Source: Oscillospiraceae bacterium (GTDB taxonomy: Bacteria; Bacillota; Clostridia; Oscillospirales; Ruminococcaceae). From it: a stretch of 62,180 nt of DNA. Positions 8,781 through 17,706 of the stretch are shown in pieces (position 1 is the stretch's first letter; the number at the start of each line of letters is the position of its first letter). Under the pieces are notes generated by a model, which was not told the DNA's origin, searched no databases, and worked only from the letters and a program-made list of their open reading frames with translations. The position numbers were made by a program, and so were the translations under genes. The stretch lies in contig JAFUHM010000020.1 in NCBI GenBank assembly GCA_017468865.1, forward strand, positions 1-62,180, given 5' to 3'.

Positions 8781-9111
8781 TCCATTCCATGAGCAGGGAA
8801 ACGATGCGCTCCTGTTCATCATCCGTAAGTCTGCGGTGCATCGGCACACGATACCATTTGGCAAGGCATCCCCTGCAGCAGCAGGCACAGGCGTGCTGGG
8901 CGATGAAGACGGGATGCCCCCTCATGGGGGTCTGCCTCCCGTCATTCTTCGGCTCAGCATCGCTCAGCCGCCCCCGTATGAAGTCACGGCAGTGCCGTTC
9001 GACGGCATCCATGCCCACACGCTGTATATAAGCGATGTCATCCTTCCCAAGCCTGAACCTGCTCCGAAACTTTGACCTTGACAGCCGCTCGAAGGCTTCA
9101 TCCTTAGTCAT
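8752..9111 (-). CDS. DUF4186 family protein
   Basis: A 119-residue cytoplasmic protein of the DUF4186 family, function unknown. The diagnostic stretch KNDGRQTPMRGHPVFIAQHA (about residues 55-74) is followed by a cysteine cluster (CACCCRGC) that could bind a metal, then a helical C-terminus. ATG at 9111 follows GAGG, six bases beyond the stop of the VWA gene, so it is probably co-transcribed with it. Its last codons form one arm of the shared terminator. Confidence 0.8.
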   Translation of the reverse strand: MTKDEAFERLSRSKFRSRFRLGKDDIAYIQRVGMDAVERHCRDFIRGRLSDAEPKNDGRQTPMRGHPVFIAQHACACCCRGCLAKWYRVPMHRRLTDDEQERIVSLLMEWIKRQMQSEY

Positions 9112-9117
9112 GCTGCC

Positions 9118-11130
9118 TCACTCGGAGATAGGCTCTTCATCGGGATGCTCTGCCCCCTGAAGATATGTCCTTATCACCTCGGCAAGGTCTTCGGAATACC
9201 CGACGGAGCTGTTTTTCTTATCGAGCCCGTTCTTCTCCAGCATAGTGAGTGCGTGACGTGCATCGGCATTTTTGGCATATTCGCTGCCTCTGAGGGAGAT
9301 GGCGAACTCTGCCGCAGCCGCAGCCGCAGTGAACGACCTTCCTGCCCTGTCAGCAGGCACATATCTGCTGCTGTCTACCTCTCTGGATATCTCCCTGACA
9401 TTCTCCCCGTCCTTGTACCTTACGCTGACGGTGCAAAGGTCATCCGATGCGGTCGCCTTCTGGTATTTAAGTGAGCTGCCCTTGCCGTCTGCGGGGATGA
9501 TCTCGTACAGTACGGTCACAGACTGACCTGCGCCCATTTCAGCCGCAACAGCATCGTCATTGCGGAAGTCCTCATTTGCGAGAGTGCGTCCGTCATATCC
9601 TATGAGACGGTACTTGGAAACGGTATTTGGATTGAATTCCACCTGGAACTTCACGTCATCCGCCACGGTAAGGAGAGTGCCGTTTTTCTCCTTGGTCAGC
9701 ACCTTCTGTGCCTCTTCAAAGCAGTCGATATAGTAGTAGTTTCCGTTGCCCTCCTTGGCAAGAGCCTCCATCTTGTTGTCCTTGATGTTCTCCGTGCCAA
9801 AGCCGAGTATGGTGAAGTATACGCCGCTCTCCGCCTTCTTTGCTATGAACTTCTCCAGTTCATCCTTGTCGGATATGCCCACGTTGAGATCCCCGTCAGT
9901 CGCCATGATGACACGGTTGTTGGCACCCTTCTTGAAATACCTCCTGGCGATATCATACGCCATGTTGATGCCCTGCTCGCCGTTGGTGGAGCCGCTTGCT
10001 TCAAGCATCGAGGTAAGTGTCTTTACGGTGTTTCGCTGATTGCCCCTTGCGCCTGCAAGTATGATCCTCTCCTCACCCGAGTACACCACGATGGACAAAG
10101 TGTCATCTGCGGAAAGGTTCCCCGTCAGTTCATTCAGGGACTCAACCACCAGAGGGAGCTTGTCCTGTGAATACATGGAGCCGCTGACATCTATGAGGAA
10201 CACCAGATTTGATGCGGGTTCCTTTTCAAGTTCCTTTGCCTGCACGCCTATGCGAAGCAGCTTTGCGCCGCTGTTCCACGGGCAGTCCGACAGCATGGTG
10301 CTGACCGAGAGGGTATTGTCCTTGTCGGGTGCGGGATAGCTGTAATCGAAGTAATTGATGAACTCCTCTATGCGCACAGCATCCGAGGGTATGTCATATC
10401 CGCCCTTTACCATCCTGCGGACATTCGAGTAGGATGCGGTGTCCACGTCTGCGGAGAAGGTGGACAGCGGCGACTGTGATGCGCTCTTGTAGCCCGACTC
10501 ATCGTAATGGGTATATTCCTCCGTGTTATAGCTCGGATATACTGCGGACTTGGGTGCGGGCGCATATGCAGGAGCGGTATATGAATAGGCTGTACTCTGT
10601 GTATAGACCGCACCGCCGTTGTATGCGACCTCCTCCGTTGCATACATACCGTCGTCCTCATATTCGTAAACGACTTCCTTCTGTTTGCGGACAGTCACCG
10701 CATCCGACAGAGCGCCCGATATCTCCTTGTCGTCATAGCTGAAGGTCATGGGGCGCACCTTGTACTGTGCGTTCCTGTTCTCAATTTCAAAGGACGTGTC
10801 AAGCGTCCTGTCAAGGAAGCGGAAGTTCCTGTCGCTCGGCTCCTTTATGTAGATGTTGTAGTACAGGGCATTATCTACCGCATCCCATTCAAGGGACTGC
10901 GAAGAAGTATAGTATCTCCAGCCCTCGTTCACAACAGCCCTTACCACAGGCTTTGCCCTCTTGAACACCCTGAGATCACGATCCTGTGCGGACGCATTGA
11001 TCGGGGTAGGAAGATCGGATGAATCGGTCTTCACGTCCGCACTCTTTGCGGACACCGCCCCTGCAAATACCCCTGAGATAACTGCCGCCGCAGCCAGTGC
11101 TGCCAACAGTCTTTTTGTCCTCTTTTCCAT
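9118..11130 (-). CDS. Secreted YfbK-like VWA-domain protein
   Basis: A 670-residue exported protein. ATG at 11130 is chosen because AAAGGAGG lies seven bases upstream and it gives a clean signal peptide (residues 1-26, ending SAKSA). A YfbK-type N-terminal region (SPLSTFSADVDTASYSNV) precedes a von Willebrand A domain whose metal-binding DxSGS motif is in FLIDVSGSMYSQ, with later Thr and Asp (ATDGDLNVG) completing the MIDAS site. The C-terminus resembles the DUF3520 tail of this family. An Ala/Tyr/Pro-rich linker lies before the VWA core. It likely mediates protein contact at the outer membrane face. It has its own upstream region and is followed six bases later by DUF4186. Confidence 0.87.
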   Translation of the reverse strand: MEKRTKRLLAALAAAAVISGVFAGAVSAKSADVKTDSSDLPTPINASAQDRDLRVFKRAKPVVRAVVNEGWRYYTSSQSLEWDAVDNALYYNIYIKEPSDRNFRFLDRTLDTSFEIENRNAQYKVRPMTFSYDDKEISGALSDAVTVRKQKEVVYEYEDDGMYATEEVAYNGGAVYTQSTAYSYTAPAYAPAPKSAVYPSYNTEEYTHYDESGYKSASQSPLSTFSADVDTASYSNVRRMVKGGYDIPSDAVRIEEFINYFDYSYPAPDKDNTLSVSTMLSDCPWNSGAKLLRIGVQAKELEKEPASNLVFLIDVSGSMYSQDKLPLVVESLNELTGNLSADDTLSIVVYSGEERIILAGARGNQRNTVKTLTSMLEASGSTNGEQGINMAYDIARRYFKKGANNRVIMATDGDLNVGISDKDELEKFIAKKAESGVYFTILGFGTENIKDNKMEALAKEGNGNYYYIDCFEEAQKVLTKEKNGTLLTVADDVKFQVEFNPNTVSKYRLIGYDGRTLANEDFRNDDAVAAEMGAGQSVTVLYEIIPADGKGSSLKYQKATASDDLCTVSVRYKDGENVREISREVDSSRYVPADRAGRSFTAAAAAAEFAISLRGSEYAKNADARHALTMLEKNGLDKKNSSVGYSEDLAEVIRTYLQGAEHPDEEPISE

Positions 11131-11263
11131 AGCCATCCTCCTTTGATCGGCAAACGCATCTGATGTGTCCGAAACTGTATATCCCCCGATGCACGGCTTT
11201 CTCCGCACATCGGTCAGATTTTTTCCGTTGTCTGTATAGTATACAACCGAGGTCAGGGATTTT

Positions 11264-11279
11264 TTTCACAAATGTGAAA
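11264..11279. promoter_or_regulatory. 16-bp palindrome upstream of the VWA gene
   Basis: TTTCACAAATGTGAAA is a perfect dyad about 135 bp upstream of the VWA start. A TATACT box (minus strand, about 11238-11243) lies downstream of it and may be the -10 of the VWA promoter, placing the palindrome over the -35 region. No good -35 hexamer is seen, which would fit activator dependence; this is inference. Confidence 0.35.
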
Positions 11280-11318
11280 TATTTTTCCGAAAACTCCGAA
11301 AAGGTGAGCCTTACCTTC

Positions 11319-12548
11319 TCATGCCCATGTGCCGTTTCTGAATATCGCCTGTCTGGTGCCGTCGGGTCTTATCCCGTCCACCGACAGATCATCCGCACCT
11401 ACCATAAAGTCCACATGGATGATAGAGTCATTGATGCCGTGTTTCTCAGCCTCTTCCACGGTCATGTCATCGCCGCCGGGAAGCACTTCCTTAAAGCCCA
11501 TCCCCAGCGCACAGTGGCAGCAGGCATTCTCATCGAAGAGCGTCTCGTAGAAGAGGAAGCCGCACCTGTTGATAGGGCTCTCCTTCGGCACAAGCGCCAC
11601 CTCGCCCAGCATACAGGCCTTCTCATCCATCCGTATCATCTGTTCGAGGAGCTCCTGCCCCTTCTGAGCCTTGCAGGAGACAGCCCTGCCGTCTTTGAAG
11701 GTGATGGAGAAGCCGTCTATTATCTGACTGTTCCACGAAAGGGGCTTGACCGCCACCAGCGTACCCTCGCATCTGCCCGCATAGGGAGATGTGAATATCT
11801 CCTCCGTAGGCATATTCGGGATATAGAAGGCGCCGTTCACGGGATTGTCCATGCCTGCACCCTCCCACCTTGCACCGGGGATAAGCTCCACCGTGAAGTC
11901 CGTACCGTTGGCGGACTTGTATTCAAGTGATGAGAATCCCTGTTCGTTGAGCCACTTTGCCTTCTCTGCGATAAGATCGGTGTGAGCCTTCCATTCGGCG
12001 GCGGCATCATTGTCAGGGGTGATCCGCACGGTCCTGAGTATCGCATCCCACAGCAGCTCCACCGCATCTTCCCTGTCGGGGAATATCTTCCTCGCCCACT
12101 TCTCGGAGGGGACAGCCGCTATCACCCACTGATGCTTCCCCTCAATGGCGTTGCGGTAGGGCTTGAGCACGGACTGACGGCTCTGCATGACGGAAGATAT
12201 CTTCTGCGGCTCTATGCCGTCAAGTGCATCGGGATCATCCGAAAGGATAAATATCCTGCACGGCAGATCCTCCGTCATCTGCTTCATCTTTGCCTCCTCC
12301 CACGGAAGGACGCAGGAGAGCACCTTTTCATCCGCATAGGCAAAGTCGAGCCTGCGCTGCACATCGCTCGTCCAGTCTACATTCACCTTCCTTGCCCCTG
12401 CCTTGTAGCACGCCTCCGTTATCAGAGCGGCAAAGTGATGCTGCTCCACCGAGATATTGAGCGTCACCGTCTGCCCCTGCTGCACATTTGCGCCCGTGCG
12501 GACGATGAGTTCTGCGTACTTTCTGAGGATCTCTTCTGAAATAGACAT
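11319..12548 (-). CDS. M29 family aminopeptidase (AmpS/PepS type)
   Basis: A 409-residue cytoplasmic metallo-aminopeptidase removing N-terminal residues from peptides. The length and the full domain pattern of the family are present: IVRTGANVQQGQTVTLN at the N-terminus, NMPTEEIFTSP with a metal-binding Glu (around residue 245), GEVALVPKESPI with the next Glu, and the C-terminal His/Asp ligands in CHCALG, INDSIIHVDFMVG. ATG at 12548 follows AAAGGT. It is the last gene of the cluster beginning upstream with the AAA+ gene, 29 bases after the TSUP gene; only a weak hairpin follows it. Confidence 0.92.
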   Translation of the reverse strand: MSISEEILRKYAELIVRTGANVQQGQTVTLNISVEQHHFAALITEACYKAGARKVNVDWTSDVQRRLDFAYADEKVLSCVLPWEEAKMKQMTEDLPCRIFILSDDPDALDGIEPQKISSVMQSRQSVLKPYRNAIEGKHQWVIAAVPSEKWARKIFPDREDAVELLWDAILRTVRITPDNDAAAEWKAHTDLIAEKAKWLNEQGFSSLEYKSANGTDFTVELIPGARWEGAGMDNPVNGAFYIPNMPTEEIFTSPYAGRCEGTLVAVKPLSWNSQIIDGFSITFKDGRAVSCKAQKGQELLEQMIRMDEKACMLGEVALVPKESPINRCGFLFYETLFDENACCHCALGMGFKEVLPGGDDMTVEEAEKHGINDSIIHVDFMVGADDLSVDGIRPDGTRQAIFRNGTWA

Positions 12549-12577
12549 GATCTTACCTTTCTTTTCATTGGATGTAC

Positions 12578-13381
12578 CTATCCGAACAGTACATCACGGT
12601 AGTTGAGTATGAGCATTGATGCGCCAAGCAGCGTCAGCACCGCACCTGTGACCAGCCCCACCGTGCGCTCATCCGCTCTGTTTGCAAACCTTGCCGACAG
12701 GCGGCTCGCCGCAGTGGCGAACGCAATGCAGATCAGCATCACATCCCACTTTTCCGCAATTATTCCGGGATGTATGAGGATATGGCTCACCGATGCGATA
12801 AGTGCTGTGAATGTCATGATAAACGTGCTCGTTCCCACGGCGGTCTTTACGTCCATGCCGAGAAACACGGTGAATACCACGAGCATCATCATGCCGCCGC
12901 CCGTGCCCACGAACCCTGTCCCGAACCCGATAGTCAGCCCGAAGAACAGGGAGATGAGGACAGCCTTTATGTCCAGCTTCTCTCCCCTTGCCGCCCTTGC
13001 TTTCCCGTGAGAGGGCTTCACAAGGAAGCGTATCCCTATGCACAGTGTCAGCACCAGCGTGAACGTGCCCAGCACCACGTTGCCTGCCAGATATGCCGCA
13101 TAGCTGCCCACAGTACACATAGACAGTATACACGCCATCATCAGCCAGCCTCTGCGCAGGTCGATGTTCCTGTTTCGGGCATAGGTCACGCTTGTCACGG
13201 CTGACCCCAGTATGTCCGATGCCAGAGCGACAGCAGTAGCCTGATACGCACCCGTTTCCCCCTGAAAGGACGGACACAGCACGATGAGGACAGGCACCAT
13301 CACCGTTGCGGCTGACAGCCCTGCCAGCCCCGTGCCTATGCCTGCGCCGACTGCCGCTATGATATACCAGATGATCTCCAT
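12578..13381 (-). CDS. TSUP family (TauE/SafE-like) anion exporter
   Basis: A 267-residue integral membrane protein with eight hydrophobic segments and the duplicated glycine-rich signatures of the TauE/SafE family (IGTGLAGLSAATVMVP near the start and GFGTGFVGTGGGMMML in the middle). Family members move sulfite, sulfoacetate or other anions across the inner membrane. ATG at 13381 starts directly at the first membrane segment; a GTG at 13408, right after the stop of the GTPase-like gene, is an alternative with a closer GAG. The link to neighbouring NTPases is unexplained. Confidence 0.85.
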   Translation of the reverse strand: MEIIWYIIAAVGAGIGTGLAGLSAATVMVPVLIVLCPSFQGETGAYQATAVALASDILGSAVTSVTYARNRNIDLRRGWLMMACILSMCTVGSYAAYLAGNVVLGTFTLVLTLCIGIRFLVKPSHGKARAARGEKLDIKAVLISLFFGLTIGFGTGFVGTGGGMMMLVVFTVFLGMDVKTAVGTSTFIMTFTALIASVSHILIHPGIIAEKWDVMLICIAFATAASRLSARFANRADERTVGLVTGAVLTLLGASMLILNYRDVLFG

Positions 13382-13409
13382 AATGTCACTGCACAAGGGG
13401 TCATACACC

Positions 13410-14717
13410 TCAGTTTCTCTTTATCACCTTTACGTTGCCCACCTGCTCTATCTTCTCCAGAGCAAAGGAAGGCTCATAGGCAGCGGAGTAGATATCATCG
13501 CCCCGAAGCGCATTTATCAGCTTCTCCATCCGCCCCAGCTCGGACTTGACCGTTTCACGGCGTGACTTCTCCGCAGGGGTGCGGAATATCTTGAACTTGT
13601 TGAGTTCGTCAAGCTCCGCCAGCAGCGTCTTGCGCTTAGCCATGGCAGCCCCTGCCAGACAGAACATCACCGCTCTATCAACGCCGTAGGGACGTATCTG
13701 TGCGTTCTCCATGACCCGCCCCGTGGCATCCACGTTAGGCGAGCCGTCCGCCCTGCGCCCTATTGCGGAGACAGGCGTGAGCATAGTTGACCACTCACGG
13801 AACGATGCCGCCCTGAAGGAGGGAGCAAGGACATATTTCTTTATGTCGTGCATGGCACGGCGGTAGCCGTTGACGCTGAGCCTCGGGTCTATGCCGGGGC
13901 TGTCCGATGCGGTAAGTGCCGTCACCATAGTGAAGTCATCCTTGTCACCGAGCGCCCTGAACATATTGTTGATGCCGTCAGCGGAGATCGCCGAGCGCAC
14001 CGCCGCCCCGTCGAACATGGATGAATTGGCATCGTAGGAGTCTGCCACCGCCTTGCTCATGTGCAGGGCGTTGCACAGCACGATGGCTCCGTCGGAAGAA
14101 TAGATATGCCTTATCAGCTTTGAGTATATCTCCTGAGCAGAGCCGTCGGGGTCGTCGATGAACTCCCCTCCGTAGTCCGTGATGTACATGAGCCCCATCA
14201 TCTCGTCATTGAGGTATATCTCAAAGCAGATCTCCGTAAAGATCATCTTGTCCGTACCCTCACGGAAATCCGACGTCACGCTGTTGTCCGAGGGCTTTAT
14301 CTCGAATTTCTTGGCGAGCTCAGCCTGTATCTGCCTGATGACCGCAAGGCGTGCATCCCCGTCCACCACAAGCGCATCAAGGTGACGTTCCCTTGATGAA
14401 GTGCGCCCTGCATTGGCACGGATGCCCGATGCCGCCTTGCCGAAGGCGCCGCCTCCGCCGCCTGCCTTTGTCGGCATGAAGGAAGCGGCGGATGTCTTTG
14501 GCACGTCCGTCTCTACCTTCTCTGCGGTACCGCCCACGTCGTAAAGCACGGGGAGCAGGTGTACCACATACGATCCGTTTGAAGTGTCTATGACCATGTC
14601 ATCCTCTGTGAACATCTGGCACAGAGCCGACATGAATGTAGTCTTGCCCGAACCCGAGCCGCCTATCATCGTCAGGCGGAATATGCTCATATCGGACATA
14701 TCTGTTTTCTGTCTCAT
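13410..14717 (-). CDS. P-loop GTPase-like protein
   Basis: A 435-residue cytoplasmic NTPase. Walker A is GGSGSGKT at residues 19-26; a long Gly-rich insertion follows (80-105); DYGGE at 181-185 is in the place of the switch-2 DxxG motif, and FTMVTALTASD (about 275) could be the guanine-recognition region, although no classical NKxD is seen. This pattern resembles the double-GTPase/TRAFAC-like NTPases found in multi-gene NTPase clusters, but I cannot assign a named family. ATG at 14717 follows AGAGGT and lies 14 bases after the AAA+ gene, so the two are surely co-expressed and probably act together. Confidence 0.75.
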   Translation of the reverse strand: MRQKTDMSDMSIFRLTMIGGSGSGKTTFMSALCQMFTEDDMVIDTSNGSYVVHLLPVLYDVGGTAEKVETDVPKTSAASFMPTKAGGGGGAFGKAASGIRANAGRTSSRERHLDALVVDGDARLAVIRQIQAELAKKFEIKPSDNSVTSDFREGTDKMIFTEICFEIYLNDEMMGLMYITDYGGEFIDDPDGSAQEIYSKLIRHIYSSDGAIVLCNALHMSKAVADSYDANSSMFDGAAVRSAISADGINNMFRALGDKDDFTMVTALTASDSPGIDPRLSVNGYRRAMHDIKKYVLAPSFRAASFREWSTMLTPVSAIGRRADGSPNVDATGRVMENAQIRPYGVDRAVMFCLAGAAMAKRKTLLAELDELNKFKIFRTPAEKSRRETVKSELGRMEKLINALRGDDIYSAAYEPSFALEKIEQVGNVKVIKRN

Positions 14718-14731
14718 TTTTAAGACCTCTA

Positions 14732-17404
14732 CTATCCCACATCTTCCGCAGTGAAAAGATACACATCCTGCGGAAGCTGCACCCTGCCCATTGCACGGGC
14801 GGCTGCGGCTCTCTTGCGGTTCTCGGGAGTATCTCCTCCCATGCCTTCGGCTATTGTGCCGAGTATCCTCTCATAACGACGCTGCTTCATGGAGTCGCAA
14901 AGCTGCCTTATCAGGCGGGCATTGCCCTTTGAGGCACGTCCGCTCCTGCAAAGCTCTGCGATGTGATCCTTTACTTTCGCCGCACATCCGTCCGATACGG
15001 TATCCTTTGACTTAGCGCACATGAGCATGAATATGTCAAAAAGCTGTTCCTCGGTATAGTCCTCGAAATAGTACACCTTCAGACGGGAGGAAAGACCGGG
15101 GTTCTTATCCAGGAAATCCTGCACCTTGTCCTTGTACAGGATAAGTATTAGATTGAACTTGTCCCTGTCCGTCTCCATGCGGTTGAGCATGGCGTGTATG
15201 GCATCCGTTCCGCCTCTTTCCAGCAGCTGATAAGCCTCCTCCACGATGAGCACCGTATTCAGGCGGCACGCCTCGTCTATCTTCTCGTTCATCTTCTCCG
15301 CACTGCCCGAGGCATAGATGCTCATTATCTCCGAAGCATCCACATACACGGGGGATGCTCCGCCGAGTATGCCCAGACTGTGATAAAGCTCTGCCGTGAG
15401 CTGTGCGGCGGTAGACTTGCCCGTGCCGGGATTTCCTGCCCAGATCATGTGTGACGGACCGGGATAGGCAAGTCCCTTCTCCACGCACTCCACACGCAGG
15501 GAAAGCTGATCGTTGAACATATCCTCCAGAAAGTCCATGCCCACATACTCACGCAGCTTGCCGAACACATCCTCCGCAGAATAGCCCCTTTTGTCAAACA
15601 GGGACTGTCTGCCGCCGAAATCGCACTTCTCCACGGTCATCTCCGATGCCCTGCTGTCGCTGCGATAGGAGCAGGCACGCTTGACATCCGTGACAAGGCT
15701 GTTTATGTCACGGGCGTTGCCGAAGCTCTCCCTGTCACGGTCTGCAAAGAAGTTCTCGAAGAACACGGGAAGTCCCTTCTCCACCTCTTCCGACAGCCGT
15801 GTGACACGTCCGCTTATCCCCTCGGGACAGCCGAACTTGGACTTGAATATCTCCTCGAGCAAGGGGGGCTCGTACTCATTGAGGGTGATGACGTTTGAGG
15901 CACCGAATCGGGAGAAAAGTCCCTCATTCATCTTCCACACCTCATCCATGCGGTCGGCATATCCCGCAAACACCACGCAGAAGTGCATATCGTCGTTGGT
16001 CATGGCTGCCACTATGGTGTTGAACACCTCATCGCAGTAGGAGTTGTTGCCGTTCTCACGCTTCTCCGCAAGGGAGTAGACCTCATCCACCAGCAGTACG
16101 CCCTCTTGCGCCTCTTCTATCAGGGCGGCGGTGAGCCTTGAAGTCTGACCCACATATTCACCCACGAGCCTGTCTCTCGAACCGATGACCGTATGACCCG
16201 AACGGATGATCCCCTCACGCTGGAGTATGCGCCCGATAAGTCCTGCAATGGCAGTCTTGCCCACGCCGGGAGGCCCCTCCAGAACGAAGTTGGGCACCTT
16301 GCAGCGGCGCACGTTCCTGTCAGGCTCAAATCTCTCCACCGTATGCCCTTCCCCTGCATCAGCCGCATCGGGGTACAGCATACGGAAGTTGACGATAAAG
16401 CTGCTGATGACATTATAGGCGCTCTCCCAGCCCTTTGTGTCACGCAGTATCTGCATGGGGTCGGTATCGTCCCTGAGATCACGGGATGATGAGGGATAGA
16501 GCTTTGCGATGCTCTCACGGGTGAGCCACACATCAGCCTGACCCGACGAGCGCATATATCTCTCGATAGTCTCCTTCATGGATTTGAGCTGCACCGCACC
16601 GCTGTCACGGCTGCAGAAGGAGAGCATACGCACTATCTGCGGCAGATCCTTCCTGTGGAACCGAAGACGGGATGTCCGCCTTACGCCGCGGCTGTCGGGA
16701 TATGTGACGCCCTGCACACGCATTATCTCAAGGAGATTTGTCACCTCATCGGGAAGGGGTGCGCCCACGTTGATATTAGAACTTCCGCTGAACCTGTCAC
16801 GCACGATGAACAGCGACTCCAGTATAGCCACCTGGGTGCGTGAGAGCATACGCTGAAGGCTGTGCGTATCAAGGGTCTTTGACAGTATGATACATATATT
16901 GCGGTTCTCATTGGGGAGCATCTTCCACTCCTCGAACCTCTCCAGCAGAAGTCTTCCCCCGTCGGTCGGTGCGAGCCTGATAAGGTCCTCCAGTGATGTG
17001 AACACCAGAGCCCTGCTCCCCTTGTCCCGCATAAAGCGGTCGGTTATCACCGAGAGCTGGTCACGGGCTATCTGCCTTGTGTAGACGATCTTCTCCTCCT
17101 TCTCGGGCTTCTTCTCCTTTACGGGTTCGTCGTCAAGAAAGGAATAGTCGTCATTTTCCGTCTTTCGGCTGACAGGCTTCTTCACGTCGAAGGCCTTCAT
17201 CGCCTCCGCACCGTCCTTGTCTACCGCATACATCATATTGCGCTGGGTCGAGCAGAACACCGTCCCGCTGTAACCCATGTCACGCAGCCTTATGGCGAGC
17301 AGCTCATCGAAATTGACGAGCCACCCGTTATTCAGGGCGAACACATCGCTGAGCTCGCCGGATATACAGAATATCCTTGTTGATGGATCGTTTAGTATTG
17401 ACAC
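14732..17404 (-). CDS. Three-module AAA+ ATPase with two CbxX-type domains
   Basis: An 890-residue cytoplasmic protein. Residues 1-200 contain alternating hydrophobic strands (FCISGELSDVF, ALVFTSLEDL, CIILSKTLD) like an AAA core but with no P-loop, so it looks like an inactive module. The first active AAA domain has GPPGVGKT (377-384) and LLVDE (437-441); the second has AGNPGTGKST (656-665) and a Walker B of LIVEE instead of DE. Both resemble CbxX/CfxQ (EccA-like) ATPases. The start is GTG at 17404 with AGAGGAT six bases upstream. It precedes the GTPase-like gene by 14 bases. A role as a remodelling ATPase for a partner complex is inference. Confidence 0.85.
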   Translation of the reverse strand: MSILNDPSTRIFCISGELSDVFALNNGWLVNFDELLAIRLRDMGYSGTVFCSTQRNMMYAVDKDGAEAMKAFDVKKPVSRKTENDDYSFLDDEPVKEKKPEKEEKIVYTRQIARDQLSVITDRFMRDKGSRALVFTSLEDLIRLAPTDGGRLLLERFEEWKMLPNENRNICIILSKTLDTHSLQRMLSRTQVAILESLFIVRDRFSGSSNINVGAPLPDEVTNLLEIMRVQGVTYPDSRGVRRTSRLRFHRKDLPQIVRMLSFCSRDSGAVQLKSMKETIERYMRSSGQADVWLTRESIAKLYPSSSRDLRDDTDPMQILRDTKGWESAYNVISSFIVNFRMLYPDAADAGEGHTVERFEPDRNVRRCKVPNFVLEGPPGVGKTAIAGLIGRILQREGIIRSGHTVIGSRDRLVGEYVGQTSRLTAALIEEAQEGVLLVDEVYSLAEKRENGNNSYCDEVFNTIVAAMTNDDMHFCVVFAGYADRMDEVWKMNEGLFSRFGASNVITLNEYEPPLLEEIFKSKFGCPEGISGRVTRLSEEVEKGLPVFFENFFADRDRESFGNARDINSLVTDVKRACSYRSDSRASEMTVEKCDFGGRQSLFDKRGYSAEDVFGKLREYVGMDFLEDMFNDQLSLRVECVEKGLAYPGPSHMIWAGNPGTGKSTAAQLTAELYHSLGILGGASPVYVDASEIMSIYASGSAEKMNEKIDEACRLNTVLIVEEAYQLLERGGTDAIHAMLNRMETDRDKFNLILILYKDKVQDFLDKNPGLSSRLKVYYFEDYTEEQLFDIFMLMCAKSKDTVSDGCAAKVKDHIAELCRSGRASKGNARLIRQLCDSMKQRRYERILGTIAEGMGGDTPENRKRAAAARAMGRVQLPQDVYLFTAEDVG

Positions 17405-17496
17405 GGCATTATCCTCTTTAAGTCATGTGTTGTTGTCTTAGGTAATCGCTTCTCCGCCGGATTTAAAGACCTGCGGAGCCGCTTTGATCTAAGATC

Positions 17497-17706
17497 GGCT
17501 GTGGGCACCGCCCGATCATATCACAAATCGGAAAACTATCGGCAGATATGCCGAAACTTTAAATCTTATCGGTCGTTTTCAAATTCGGAACGGCTGTGGG
17601 CACCGCCCGATCATATCACAAGTCGGAAAACTATCGGCAAATGTGCCGAAACTTTAAATCTTATCGGTCGTTTTAAGAATCAAAACGGCTGTGGGCACTG
17701 CCCACC
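17497..17706. repeat. 95-bp tandem repeat, two full copies plus a partial third
   Basis: Units start at 17497, 17592 and 17687, exactly 95 bp apart. Each full copy contains a GGGC-ACC-GCCC hairpin, a TCGGCA-N4-TGCCGA hairpin whose 6-bp stem is kept while the loop differs between copies (GATA versus AATG), and on the minus strand an extended -10-like TGATATGAT (around 17515-17523 and 17610-17618). Copies 2 and 3 overlap the end of the transglutaminase gene; copy 1 and most of copy 2 fill the 249-bp gap before the AAA+ gene. The partial copy ends in GTGGGCACTGCCCAC (17691-17705). Confidence 0.9.

Noticed and set aside
17497..17706. CRISPR array
   Set aside because: The 95-bp units are contiguous with no unique spacers and no cas gene is nearby.
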